A stretch of 49,511 bases of DNA from JAIXWP01 sp049318685. Lineage in GTDB: Bacteria > Bacteroidota > Bacteroidia > Flavobacteriales_D > Sanyastnellaceae. The stretch covers positions 1-49,511 of the forward strand of contig JBMOFW010000002.1 of the NCBI GenBank assembly GCA_049318685.1, in the 5' to 3' direction. This document shows, piece by piece, positions 16,297 to 23,368 of this stretch. A program made the translations under genes and the position numbers. Position 1 is the stretch's first letter. Each line of letters starts with the position of its first letter. Below the pieces are notes generated by a model, which was not told where the DNA came from, made no database searches, and was given only the letters and a program-made list of their open reading frames with translations.

Positions 16297-16343
16297 ACCT
16301 CTCAACCTCTCAACCTCTCAACTTCTAAACCTTCAAACCTCCC
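16296..16343. repeat. Six 8-bp tandem units abutting the dtd start codon
   Basis: Three perfect AACCTCTC units (16296-16319) are followed by three degenerate ones (AACTTCTA, AACCTTCA, AACCTCCC) that end exactly at the base before the dtd ATG. More degenerate C-rich 8-mers precede them inside the end of the rluF-like gene. The array occupies the entire intergenic region and contains no Shine-Dalgarno-like sequence. Confidence 0.9.
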
Positions 16344-16796
16344 ATGCGTCTCCTCCTTCAACGCGTTCAACATTGCAGCCTCGTGATCGACGGACGAGAG
16401 CATAGCAGAATAGATCATGGTCTTTTGGCCTTGGTAGGCATCGAAGCAGACGATACCCGTGAAGATGCCGATTGGTTGGTGAGTAAAATGGTACGTATGC
16501 GCATTTTCAGCGATGAAGAAGGCAAGATGAATAGGGATGTGATCGAGAGTGGAGGATCAATCATGGTGGTGAGTCAATTTACGCTTCACGCGAGCACCAA
16601 GAAAGGCAATCGCCCTTCGTTCATTCGCGCAGCGCGGCCAGAGCAGGCCATTCCCTTGTACGATTACGTTGTGAAACAAGCATCTACACAATTGGGACGC
16701 GAAGTCGCCATGGGCGTATTTGGCGCCGACATGAAGATCACCTTGCTCAATGACGGACCAGTGACCATTTGGATGGATTCGAAAGAAAAAGAATAG
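16344..16796 (+). CDS. dtd: D-aminoacyl-tRNA deacylase
   Basis: The 150-residue product has the full DTD fold with both conserved motifs: 'SQFTLHA' (residues about 77-83) and the C-terminal 'NDGPVTIWMDS' containing the GPVT motif that forms the active site with the first. It hydrolyses D-amino acids mischarged on tRNA, such as D-Tyr-tRNA. The start is fixed by the family N-terminus 'MRLLLQRV'. Its 5' flank is a pure 8-bp tandem repeat, so translation starts without any recognisable ribosome-binding site. It converges with the next gene, leaving only a 3-nt gap. Confidence 0.95.
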   Translation: MRLLLQRVQHCSLVIDGREHSRIDHGLLALVGIEADDTREDADWLVSKMVRMRIFSDEEGKMNRDVIESGGSIMVVSQFTLHASTKKGNRPSFIRAARPEQAIPLYDYVVKQASTQLGREVAMGVFGADMKITLLNDGPVTIWMDSKEKE

Positions 16797-16799
16797 TGC

Positions 16800-17906
16800 T
16801 TATACTTCCGTAATGCCTTTATAGATCAGTTGTTCTACAAGCGGAGGCACAGGCAGCAATCCCAGACGCATCGCCGCTTTCACCGCTTCACTATCCGTAT
16901 TCACCCCTACCTTTTCATCATAGATTTCCCATGTATTGATCAATTCCGTCATTTTCGAACGAATCGTTTTCGCAAAGCAATCGGCCACTTTTTGATCATC
17001 CATGTCTGTCTGAAATCCGGCGTAGTAACCAATCTTCTCACATACTTTATTGGCCACGGCCTTATTGCGATCGTGTTCCATGCGTTCGCTCATGAGCAAG
17101 AGAAACTTCACCGGAAAGTTGAGCATGGTGGCATTGAGCATATACATTACGGCGTTCATGATCATCGATTGGTTGGGCGACGTCACAAACATCGGGTGAA
17201 CATAATTCAATTTCGTCGCCTCAAGCATCGTCCATTTATCCAAGTGAAGGCTTGGTTTGAGCGCATCACCCGTCATGGTGTCATGTGCGAGATAGCAGCG
17301 TTTTTCGAGCACCACAAAACCGCGATCGCGCAATTCTTTGATCTTGCTGGTTTTGGTTGAAATGCGATGACGAATTAGGTAATGGTCATCGTTGGCACGG
17401 AATACAAAACCCGGAATCCCCAAGACGATATAGGCAATATTGCCCCAGCGGATGACGTGGAGCACATCATGTGGATGATGTAAACCACCGGGAACAAGGC
17501 CATACATGTTGAGCGGGGTAAACTGGTCTTTGCAGATACCGAGCACATGTTCTATGCGTTCAGAAACAAACGAATTCGAAGCAGAGGGAATATCATAGAT
17601 CGAATAGAATTCATTCGATCCCAAAAAGAGTCGGTCGATACTTTCGCGCACATCGCTGATCGGGAGGCCGGGACGGTATTCCGCTTTGGCGTCGCTTAGA
17701 AGTTGCATGGCCAGCTCTGGATGGAAAGCATCGTTGCGGTCGCGCAGGCTCTCGATTTTGGCGAGGATCGAATCAATCATTCCGCGCCCTTCTTCGTTAT
17801 TGAGAATCTTCCCTTCTTCGGTCTCATAAAGAGCGGAGAAAAGCGATTTCCACGAAGGGAAAACCAACCTGTCGCCTACCCGCAAAGAGTAGGTACGTTC
17901 AGTCAT
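16800..17906 (-). CDS. Putative PAS/LuxR-like regulator (uncertain)
   Basis: I do not firmly recognise this 368-residue soluble protein. Residues about 95-225 read like the PAS-type segment of Bacteroidota LuxR regulators: 'NEFYSIYDIPSASNSFVSER', then 'IEHVLGICKDQFTPLNMYGL' and, later, 'PSLHLDKWTMLEATKLNYVHP'. The extreme C-terminus 'KVGVNTDSEAVKAAMRLGLL' resembles the last helix of a LuxR/GerE DNA-binding domain, although the preceding recognition part is poorly conserved. No signal peptide or membrane helices are seen. If the reading is right, it may be a transcription factor with a degraded DNA-binding domain. A TATATTTG box at 18000-18007 (minus strand) could be its promoter, giving a leader of about 90 nt. 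Confidence 0.45.
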   Translation of the reverse strand: MTERTYSLRVGDRLVFPSWKSLFSALYETEEGKILNNEEGRGMIDSILAKIESLRDRNDAFHPELAMQLLSDAKAEYRPGLPISDVRESIDRLFLGSNEFYSIYDIPSASNSFVSERIEHVLGICKDQFTPLNMYGLVPGGLHHPHDVLHVIRWGNIAYIVLGIPGFVFRANDDHYLIRHRISTKTSKIKELRDRGFVVLEKRCYLAHDTMTGDALKPSLHLDKWTMLEATKLNYVHPMFVTSPNQSMIMNAVMYMLNATMLNFPVKFLLLMSERMEHDRNKAVANKVCEKIGYYAGFQTDMDDQKVADCFAKTIRSKMTELINTWEIYDEKVGVNTDSEAVKAAMRLGLLPVPPLVEQLIYKGITEV

Positions 17907-18165
17907 TTAATATCAGTTGTAGAATTAGGTAATTACGTCAAAAACACATCAATCTCGCGATCGACTTTAACAAAGTAAAGAAATAAACACACTGAATTCC
18001 AAATATATACTACTCGAATTTTGAGATTTCGATTTTTTCGAAGCATCCAAAATGTTGCGTTAAAAACCCAAAACCGAATTGATAAAACCCTGAACTTATT
18101 GATTATCTAAATTCTAAACATTCTCAATTATTGTGTAATTTATGTGTTTACATAATTTTTAATGC
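17907..18165. other. AT-rich gene-free region
   Basis: This stretch contains no open reading frame of note. It holds the minus-strand TATATTTG box at 18000-18007 (plus-strand CAAATATA), the likely promoter of the putative regulator, and otherwise AT-rich sequence without recognisable repeats. Confidence 0.5.
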
Positions 18166-18195
18166 TTGAAAAAATTAAATTCATGACTAAATTTT
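18166..18195 (+). promoter_or_regulatory. Promoter for second candidate small RNA
   Basis: TTG at 18166-18168 and TAAATTTT at 18188-18195 are separated by exactly 19 nt. Only the last base deviates from TAnnTTTG. No protein gene follows on the plus strand before the terminator at 18385. Confidence 0.42.
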
Positions 18196-18199
18196 TTCG

Positions 18200-18410
18200 A
18201 TTCATTCCCGAATAAAGCTTTTATAAGAAAAAAAGCAGACCAAAGCAACCAAACCCCAAAAATCAGGTCTTACATATAGAAACACCTAACACGACATATA
18301 CGACATTGACTGGATACTGTCTGCCTCTCCCAGGAGTTGGCAGTTGAAAGTCAAGATTTCATGATTTCCTAAACAAATAGAAAAGGCCCCCATTTTGGGA
18401 GCCTTTTTTA
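18200..18410 (+). ncRNA. Candidate structured small RNA, about 200 nt
   Basis: Between the promoter-like pair at 18166-18195 and a good intrinsic terminator at 18385-18410 lies a 200-nt stretch without coding capacity. A nested structure is visible: TTGACT (18306-18311) pairs with AGTCAA (18349-18354), enclosing CTGCC/GGCAG and CTC/GAG stems around 18321-18343. An outer AAATCA/TGATTT pairing (about 18259-18264 and 18363-18368) would close the structure. A long, interrupted hairpin of about 200 nt is reminiscent of 6S RNA, but the family assignment is a guess. Confidence 0.42.
18385..18410 (+). terminator. Intrinsic terminator of the candidate small RNA
   Basis: GGCCCCC-ATTTT-GGGAGCC forms a hairpin with one C/A mismatch, flanked by AAAA and followed by seven T residues. 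There is no plus-strand protein gene upstream for several hundred bases, so the terminator must belong to a non-coding transcript. Confidence 0.8.
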
Positions 18411-18430
18411 TTTTTCCTCATTCCTCACTG

Positions 18431-18892
18431 CTCACTCCTCTGTTCATTCTCATTCTGCTACTGTTTCTCATTCTAAGTCCACGGGAAGGCGCAACGTTGC
18501 TGTGACGCAGCCACAAATCAAACACGAATTCGAACGCTGGCTAAGGAAGAATTGATCTTTATCGAAATGTCCTCCCTAACCTCATTCTCAGAAACAGAAT
18601 CAGAATCAGAATGACAATGAATAGAGTGCCGAGTGCGAGTTTCTAGAGCGAGTCCTCATTCCTCACTCCTCTATTCATTCTCATTCTGCTACTGTTTCTC
18701 ATTCTAAGTCCACGGGAAGGCGCAACGTTGCTGTGACGCAGCCACAAATCAAACACGAATTCGAACGCTGGCTAAGGAAGAATTGATCTTTATCGAAATG
18801 TCCTCCCTAACCTCATTCTCAGAAACAGAATCAGAATCAGAATGACAATGAATAGAGTGCCGAGTGCGAGTTTCTAGAGCGAGTCCTCATTC
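18431..18892. repeat. 231-bp tandem duplication with internal inverted repeats
   Basis: Bases 18431-18661 and 18662-18892 are identical at 230 of 231 positions (G at 18442 versus A at 18673). Each unit contains a left arm built on TTCATTCTCATTCTG and a right arm built on CAGAATGACAATGAA. The arms form an imperfect inverted repeat of about 35 nt around a 110-nt core that includes the palindrome GCAACGTTGC and the hairpin GCTG-TGACG-CAGC. No transposase or open frame is present. The layout resembles a small MITE- or REP-like element. The array ends inside the last codons of tyrS. Confidence 0.95.
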
Positions 18893-20185
18893 CTCATTCC
18901 TCAACAGGAAGTAGTTTTTCTTCCCTCTCTGAAGAAGCATATATTTTCCACGGATAAGATCGTCGGTTGAGAACGTCTTCGTTCCTTCCGCTTTCACCTT
19001 GTTCACGCTGATGCTGTTTTCATCCAAAGCGCGGCGGGCTTCGCTGTTGCTCTTGATAAATCCACTTTTCACCAACACATCCACAATGCCCATTCCGGCG
19101 GTGACTTCGGCGCGGGATAAGCTGCCTTGCGGCACACCTTCAAACACATCGAGCAAATCGGCCTCGCTCAAATTCATCAAATCTTCGGCAGTCGAACGGC
19201 CAAATAAGATCTCACTGGCAGCAATGGCGGCCTTTAAGTCTTCGGCGCTGTGCACACGCGCAGTAATGTCTTCGGCCAAGGTTTTTTGCAAAATTCGGCG
19301 GCCCGGATCTTGCGCATGCTCAGCTTCCAAGGCTTCAATCTCATCGCGGGTCTTCAAAGTAAAGATGCGGATATAATTGGCCACATCAGCATCGCTGGCA
19401 TTCAACCAAAATTGATAGAACTTATACGGGCTGGTACGCTTGGCGTCCAACCAAATATTGCCACCTTCGGTTTTACCAAACTTGGTTCCATCGGCTTTCT
19501 TGATCAATGGTGTAGTCAATGCAAACGCTTCGCCTTGATCCATGCGGCGAATCAATTCTGTACCTGTGGTGATATTGCCCCACTGATCACTTCCCCCCAT
19601 CTGCAATTTCACCCCTTCGTTTTTCCAAAGGTGGTAAAAATCATATCCCTGGATCAATTGGTAAGTAAACTCGGTAAAGCTCATCCCCTCGCGGTCTTCG
19701 CCACTGATGCGGTTTTTCACCGAATCTTTCGCCATCATATAATTTACGGTCAAACGCTTGCCCACATCGCGAATGAATTCAAGAAAACCAAAGTTTTTAA
19801 ACCAATCGTAATTGTTCACGATGCGCGCGCTATTTTCCCCGCAATTGAAATCAAGAAATTTCTCCAACTGCGCCTGCTGGCAGCGTTGATTATGGCGAAG
19901 CGTTTCTTCGTCGAGCAAATTGCGCTCAGCTGATTTGCCCGATGGGTCACCCACCATGCCGGTAGCTCCACCGATCAAAGCGATGGGCTTATGACCACAT
20001 TGTTGGAAATGAAGCAAGATCATCACTTGCACCAAATTGCCCACGCCCAATGAGTCGGCGGTGGGGTCAAAACCAATATATCCCGAAACCACTTCCTTGT
20101 TGAGGAGTTCTTCTGTTCCGGGCATGGCATCGTGGAGCATTCTGCGCCACTTCAATTCTTCAATAAAATTCTTCGGTGCGTTCAT
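18887..20185 (-). CDS. tyrS: Tyrosyl-tRNA synthetase
   Basis: The 432-residue protein is a class I tyrosyl-tRNA synthetase with a C-terminal S4 domain (about 360-428). It carries 'GFDPTADSL', 'GGATGMVGDPSGKS', 'QMGGSDQWGNI' and the KMSKS-type loop KFGKT at 235-239. The HIGH motif, usually HIGH or HIGN, reads G47-V48-G49-N50, so the first catalytic histidine is missing; this was checked on the DNA (GGC GTG GGC AAT). The final residues 'RNEE' and the TGA stop lie in the T-C-rich end of the repeat array (18887-18901). It is followed upstream by murF with a 29-nt gap, so tyrS is probably read from the murF transcript. Confidence 0.95.
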   Translation of the reverse strand: MNAPKNFIEELKWRRMLHDAMPGTEELLNKEVVSGYIGFDPTADSLGVGNLVQVMILLHFQQCGHKPIALIGGATGMVGDPSGKSAERNLLDEETLRHNQRCQQAQLEKFLDFNCGENSARIVNNYDWFKNFGFLEFIRDVGKRLTVNYMMAKDSVKNRISGEDREGMSFTEFTYQLIQGYDFYHLWKNEGVKLQMGGSDQWGNITTGTELIRRMDQGEAFALTTPLIKKADGTKFGKTEGGNIWLDAKRTSPYKFYQFWLNASDADVANYIRIFTLKTRDEIEALEAEHAQDPGRRILQKTLAEDITARVHSAEDLKAAIAASEILFGRSTAEDLMNLSEADLLDVFEGVPQGSLSRAEVTAGMGIVDVLVKSGFIKSNSEARRALDENSISVNKVKAEGTKTFSTDDLIRGKYMLLQRGKKNYFLLRNEE

Positions 20186-20214
20186 GCCGCGAAAATACGG
20201 CGAACAACGGGTTT

Positions 20215-21492
20215 CTAAAACAAGTCTTTCAACTCTTCCAAGCGAATTCCCCGCGACCCTTTGATCAGTATCACCTTATCATGAATAGACAAGGATTGAA
20301 GATAATTTCTCGCCTCCTCATTGCTCTTGAAGCGCGGTATGTGATCGTATCCGGCAATCTTCGAAAACTCTTCACCCACAGTGACTCCTTTCAATCCGAG
20401 TTGATCAGCCACGCGCAACATGGCCTCATGTTCCTTCTGTGCTTCTTCGCCCAATTCGCGCATATCCCCCATCACAAAAAAGCGTTGTCCATGTTGTTTA
20501 CTCAAATTGATCAACGCATTTTCCATACTGGATGGATTGGCGTTGTAGGCGTCCATAATCAGCACATTCTTTCCTGTGCGCACCACCTGCGAACGATTGT
20601 TATCCGGATCATACGCTTCCATGGCTTCAATCTGATCCATCACCGGCACGTCGAAATAATTGCCCACAGCAATGGCTGCAGCAAAATTGTACAGATTATA
20701 CGCACCACTCATGCGCGTTTTCACCAGATGGTTCACTCCATGCACGGTATATTGGAAATGCAAATACGGATCCTCACTCGTGATTTTCAACTCCACATCT
20801 CCGGTGTGAAATCCATAGGCGATGCGATCCATGCCTTCGGATACTTCTCGCAAATTTTCCACTTCAATATTGGCAAATACTTTTCCGCCACGGGCATGCA
20901 CATAATCATACAATTCGCGCTTACCCTTTTTCACGCCTTCCACTCCGCCGAAGCCCTCCAAATGCGCCTTACCAATGTTGGTAATCAATCCAAAGTCGGG
21001 CCGTGCATATTCGCAATAGCCCGCAATTTCGCGCTGATGATTTGCTCCCATTTCAACAATAGCAAACGTGCTGTCTTGTGGAATCGACAGCAAAGTGAGC
21101 GGCACGCCAATATGGTTGTTCAAATTGCCTTTGGTGGCAGACACTTTATATTTCTTTGAAAGCACGGCATGAATCAACTCCTTTGTGGTGGTTTTTCCAT
21201 TGCTGCCCGTGATCGCCAGAAAAGGAATCGTCAAGGATTCTCTATAAATCGCAGCCAATTGCTGCAAGGCGGTCAATGCATTTTCACATTTCAATATACG
21301 TGGATCATTGGCATCCACATCTTCATCAACCACCGCGTAATCACACCCCATTTCGAGCGCTTGTTTGGCAAAGAGATTTCCATTGAATCGTTCTCCTTTG
21401 AGCGCAAAATAGATGGCGTGTGGCGCAATCTTGCGCGTATCTGTTGTGATTTCGCGGTAGCGGAGAAAATGTTTGAATAGCGTATCGAGCAT
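20215..21492 (-). CDS. murF: UDP-N-acetylmuramoyl-tripeptide--D-alanyl-D-alanine ligase
   Basis: The 425-residue product is a Mur ligase with the ATP-binding loop 'ITGSNGKTTTKELI', the 'TDTRKI...YFALKGERFNGN' N-terminal motif and the C-terminal 'DAYNANPSSMENAL' typical of MurF. It adds D-Ala-D-Ala to the peptidoglycan precursor in the cytoplasm. The gene lies next to gldJ, an arrangement known in Flavobacterium. Its ATG is preceded by TATTTTTG with a 4-nt gap, and the T-tract of the gldJ terminator overlaps this box. Confidence 0.95.
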   Translation of the reverse strand: MLDTLFKHFLRYREITTDTRKIAPHAIYFALKGERFNGNLFAKQALEMGCDYAVVDEDVDANDPRILKCENALTALQQLAAIYRESLTIPFLAITGSNGKTTTKELIHAVLSKKYKVSATKGNLNNHIGVPLTLLSIPQDSTFAIVEMGANHQREIAGYCEYARPDFGLITNIGKAHLEGFGGVEGVKKGKRELYDYVHARGGKVFANIEVENLREVSEGMDRIAYGFHTGDVELKITSEDPYLHFQYTVHGVNHLVKTRMSGAYNLYNFAAAIAVGNYFDVPVMDQIEAMEAYDPDNNRSQVVRTGKNVLIMDAYNANPSSMENALINLSKQHGQRFFVMGDMRELGEEAQKEHEAMLRVADQLGLKGVTVGEEFSKIAGYDHIPRFKSNEEARNYLQSLSIHDKVILIKGSRGIRLEELKDLF

Positions 21493-21496
21493 GGAT

Positions 21497-21504
21497 CAAA
21501 AATA
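21497..21504 (-). promoter_or_regulatory. TAnnTTTG box 4 nt before murF, overlapping the gldJ terminator tail
   Basis: On the minus strand TATTTTTG is followed by ATCC and the murF ATG. The box is made of the T-tract that also serves as the tail of the terminator hairpin at 21507-21536. Confidence 0.5.
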
Positions 21505-21506
21505 AA

Positions 21507-21536
21507 AAACCCTCCCGCCATTCGACGAGAGGGTTT
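21507..21536 (-). terminator. Intrinsic terminator of gldJ
   Basis: On the minus strand AAACCCTC and GAGGGTTT form an 8-bp stem with a 14-nt loop, followed by a T-rich tail (TTTTATTTTT) toward murF. It separates gldJ from murF. Confidence 0.8.
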
Positions 21537-21559
21537 TGAGGAATATCAGGATTCGATTG

Positions 21560-23317
21560 TTACTTATCGTTACGGGCACCGATACCCATTGGGCTACCCA
21601 CGCGGGTCATGGCACAACGGAAACCGAGTGTCGCCAATGAGCGGCGCTCATCGAGGAATCGACGTGTACCCGGAATGGTGTAGTACGCACGATCTCTCCA
21701 GTTGCCGCCTTTGTAAACACGAGCGCGGTTGTTGATGAGTGTGGTTTGACCCCATTCATACATACGGTTTTTATCATCTTCAAAAGAAGCATCAGAATAT
21801 CCATTGCTGCTGGCGAAGTCACCATCGAGGTAGTCGATGTTGTCCGATTTGCGGTAGTTGCGACGATCAATGTTTTCTTCTACGTTGACATCACGCATAC
21901 GCATGTCACCGGCAGAATTTTCAATATAATCAGCAATACCATCGCGAAGATCAGGAGCAATTGGGGAATCCGAATTGGTCACCAAGTCCATCACCTCTTG
22001 CATCAACGCTTGTGCTTCGTCAATTTTGCGTTCTTTTTCTTTCTCTCTTGCTTGCTCAATCTTTTGATTCGATTGATCAATCAAGGTCATATCCGCTTCG
22101 GTCAATTTACCGCCGGCTTGAGTTTGATATTGTGTCAAGAAATAAGAAACGCCTTCGATATCATACACGTTGTAGTCGTATTTATCAGCAACTGATCCAT
22201 CAGAATTCAACACTTTCGTTTGGTAAACATTACCACGGAAAGGACGGAATTCAGATTTATCTTCAGGAGAAAGTGGACGATACACGTCCATTACCCATTC
22301 TGAAACGTTACCGGACATATTGTACAATCCGTAGTCGTTTGGAGGGTAAGCATACACTTGTGCGGTGATCTCAGCGGCGTCGTTAAGATAACCAGCAACC
22401 CCCATGTAGTCACCTGATCCACGAACGAAGTTCGAGCGGATGGTACCGAAGAATTTGCCACCATTGTCGTCATTACGTACATAGTGACCATTCCAAGGAT
22501 AGGTACGGCGGTCGGTGATCAATTCTTGATAAGAGTTTCCAATCAAACCGAGTGCTGCGTATTCCCACTCCGCTTCGGTAGGCAGGCGGTAACGTGGCAA
22601 AAGTACACCGTCTTCAACACGAACATTGCGGAATTCAGAACCCGCTTTTGGATTGAGGTTAACCACCCCATCTGCTGCTTTTTCACCTTCATATTGACCA
22701 TTCAAGTAAGCATCTGTGGTGAAGTGGTCACCATCAGATTGCGCTTGAGGATTGTCAACCAAAAGACCCTCGCGAACAAGAATTTTCTCGTTAACGCGGT
22801 CAGTTCTCCATGCGCAGTAATCATTGGCTTGCAACCAATTAACTCCCACAACAGGATAGTCTTGATAAGCAGGATGACGGAGATAGAGCTCAACATAAGG
22901 TTCGTTGTACTCCATTTTCTCGCGCCATACCAAAGTATCTGGCAAAGCCTTATTAATTACCTCGGGGTAAGAATCTCCATATACCAAAGTCAACCAGTGG
23001 AGGTAATCTCTCCAATACTGATTGGTGACTTCAATTTCATCCATGTAGAATGAAGATACGGTCACACGACGAGGAATATTATCCCAGGTAAAATTCACGT
23101 CGTCTTCTACGCGACCCATGGTGAAGGTTCCCCCTTCTACCAATACGAGTCCGGGACCTGTCTCTTGTTCGATATATTCAACTTTTTCGTATCCACCGTT
23201 CTTGGGGTCGTTGTACCCCCAACCGGTAGCTCCGGAAGTTGCTTTCTCGCAAGAGCTCAAAAACGCAGCAGCCCCAAACAGGGCAACTACAGTCAATTTA
23301 CTTGCAATCCATTTCAT
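21560..23317 (-). CDS. gldJ: Gliding motility lipoprotein GldJ
   Basis: The 585-residue protein is an outer-membrane-type lipoprotein (signal peptide with lipobox ending at C23, 'AFLSSCEK') with a formylglycine-generating-enzyme/sulfatase-modifying (FGE-sulfatase) fold. The fold is shown by 'VLVEGGTFTMGRVEDDVNF', 'VTVSSFYMDEIEVTNQYWRDYL', 'RYRLPTEAEWEYAALG' and the C-terminal 'VYKGGNWRD..RAYYTIPGTRRFL'. GldJ is needed for gliding and T9SS function in Flavobacterium, and it stabilises GldK. Position next to murF on one side and to porU/porV on the other supports gldJ rather than its paralogue gldK. It is probably read together with the upstream porP-like gene. Confidence 0.92.
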   Translation of the reverse strand: MKWIASKLTVVALFGAAAFLSSCEKATSGATGWGYNDPKNGGYEKVEYIEQETGPGLVLVEGGTFTMGRVEDDVNFTWDNIPRRVTVSSFYMDEIEVTNQYWRDYLHWLTLVYGDSYPEVINKALPDTLVWREKMEYNEPYVELYLRHPAYQDYPVVGVNWLQANDYCAWRTDRVNEKILVREGLLVDNPQAQSDGDHFTTDAYLNGQYEGEKAADGVVNLNPKAGSEFRNVRVEDGVLLPRYRLPTEAEWEYAALGLIGNSYQELITDRRTYPWNGHYVRNDDNGGKFFGTIRSNFVRGSGDYMGVAGYLNDAAEITAQVYAYPPNDYGLYNMSGNVSEWVMDVYRPLSPEDKSEFRPFRGNVYQTKVLNSDGSVADKYDYNVYDIEGVSYFLTQYQTQAGGKLTEADMTLIDQSNQKIEQAREKEKERKIDEAQALMQEVMDLVTNSDSPIAPDLRDGIADYIENSAGDMRMRDVNVEENIDRRNYRKSDNIDYLDGDFASSNGYSDASFEDDKNRMYEWGQTTLINNRARVYKGGNWRDRAYYTIPGTRRFLDERRSLATLGFRCAMTRVGSPMGIGARNDK

Positions 23318-23368
23318 GATTTCCTGATTTTCCTAATTTGTATGCTGGTCTAAAACGTTGTGCTATAA

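Noticed and set aside
18431..18892. Coding function for the 231-bp duplicated unit
   Set aside because: Although 231 is a multiple of three, no frame stays open through a unit, and the composition is that of inverted-repeat DNA.
19250..19933. 227-codon open frame on the plus strand
   Set aside because: Antisense to tyrS; no recognisable domain and no promoter. A shadow frame.
20176..21159. 327-codon open frame on the plus strand
   Set aside because: It runs antisense to murF, whose motifs are all intact; the translated sequence is His/Ile-rich with no domain and is a shadow of the murF codon pattern.
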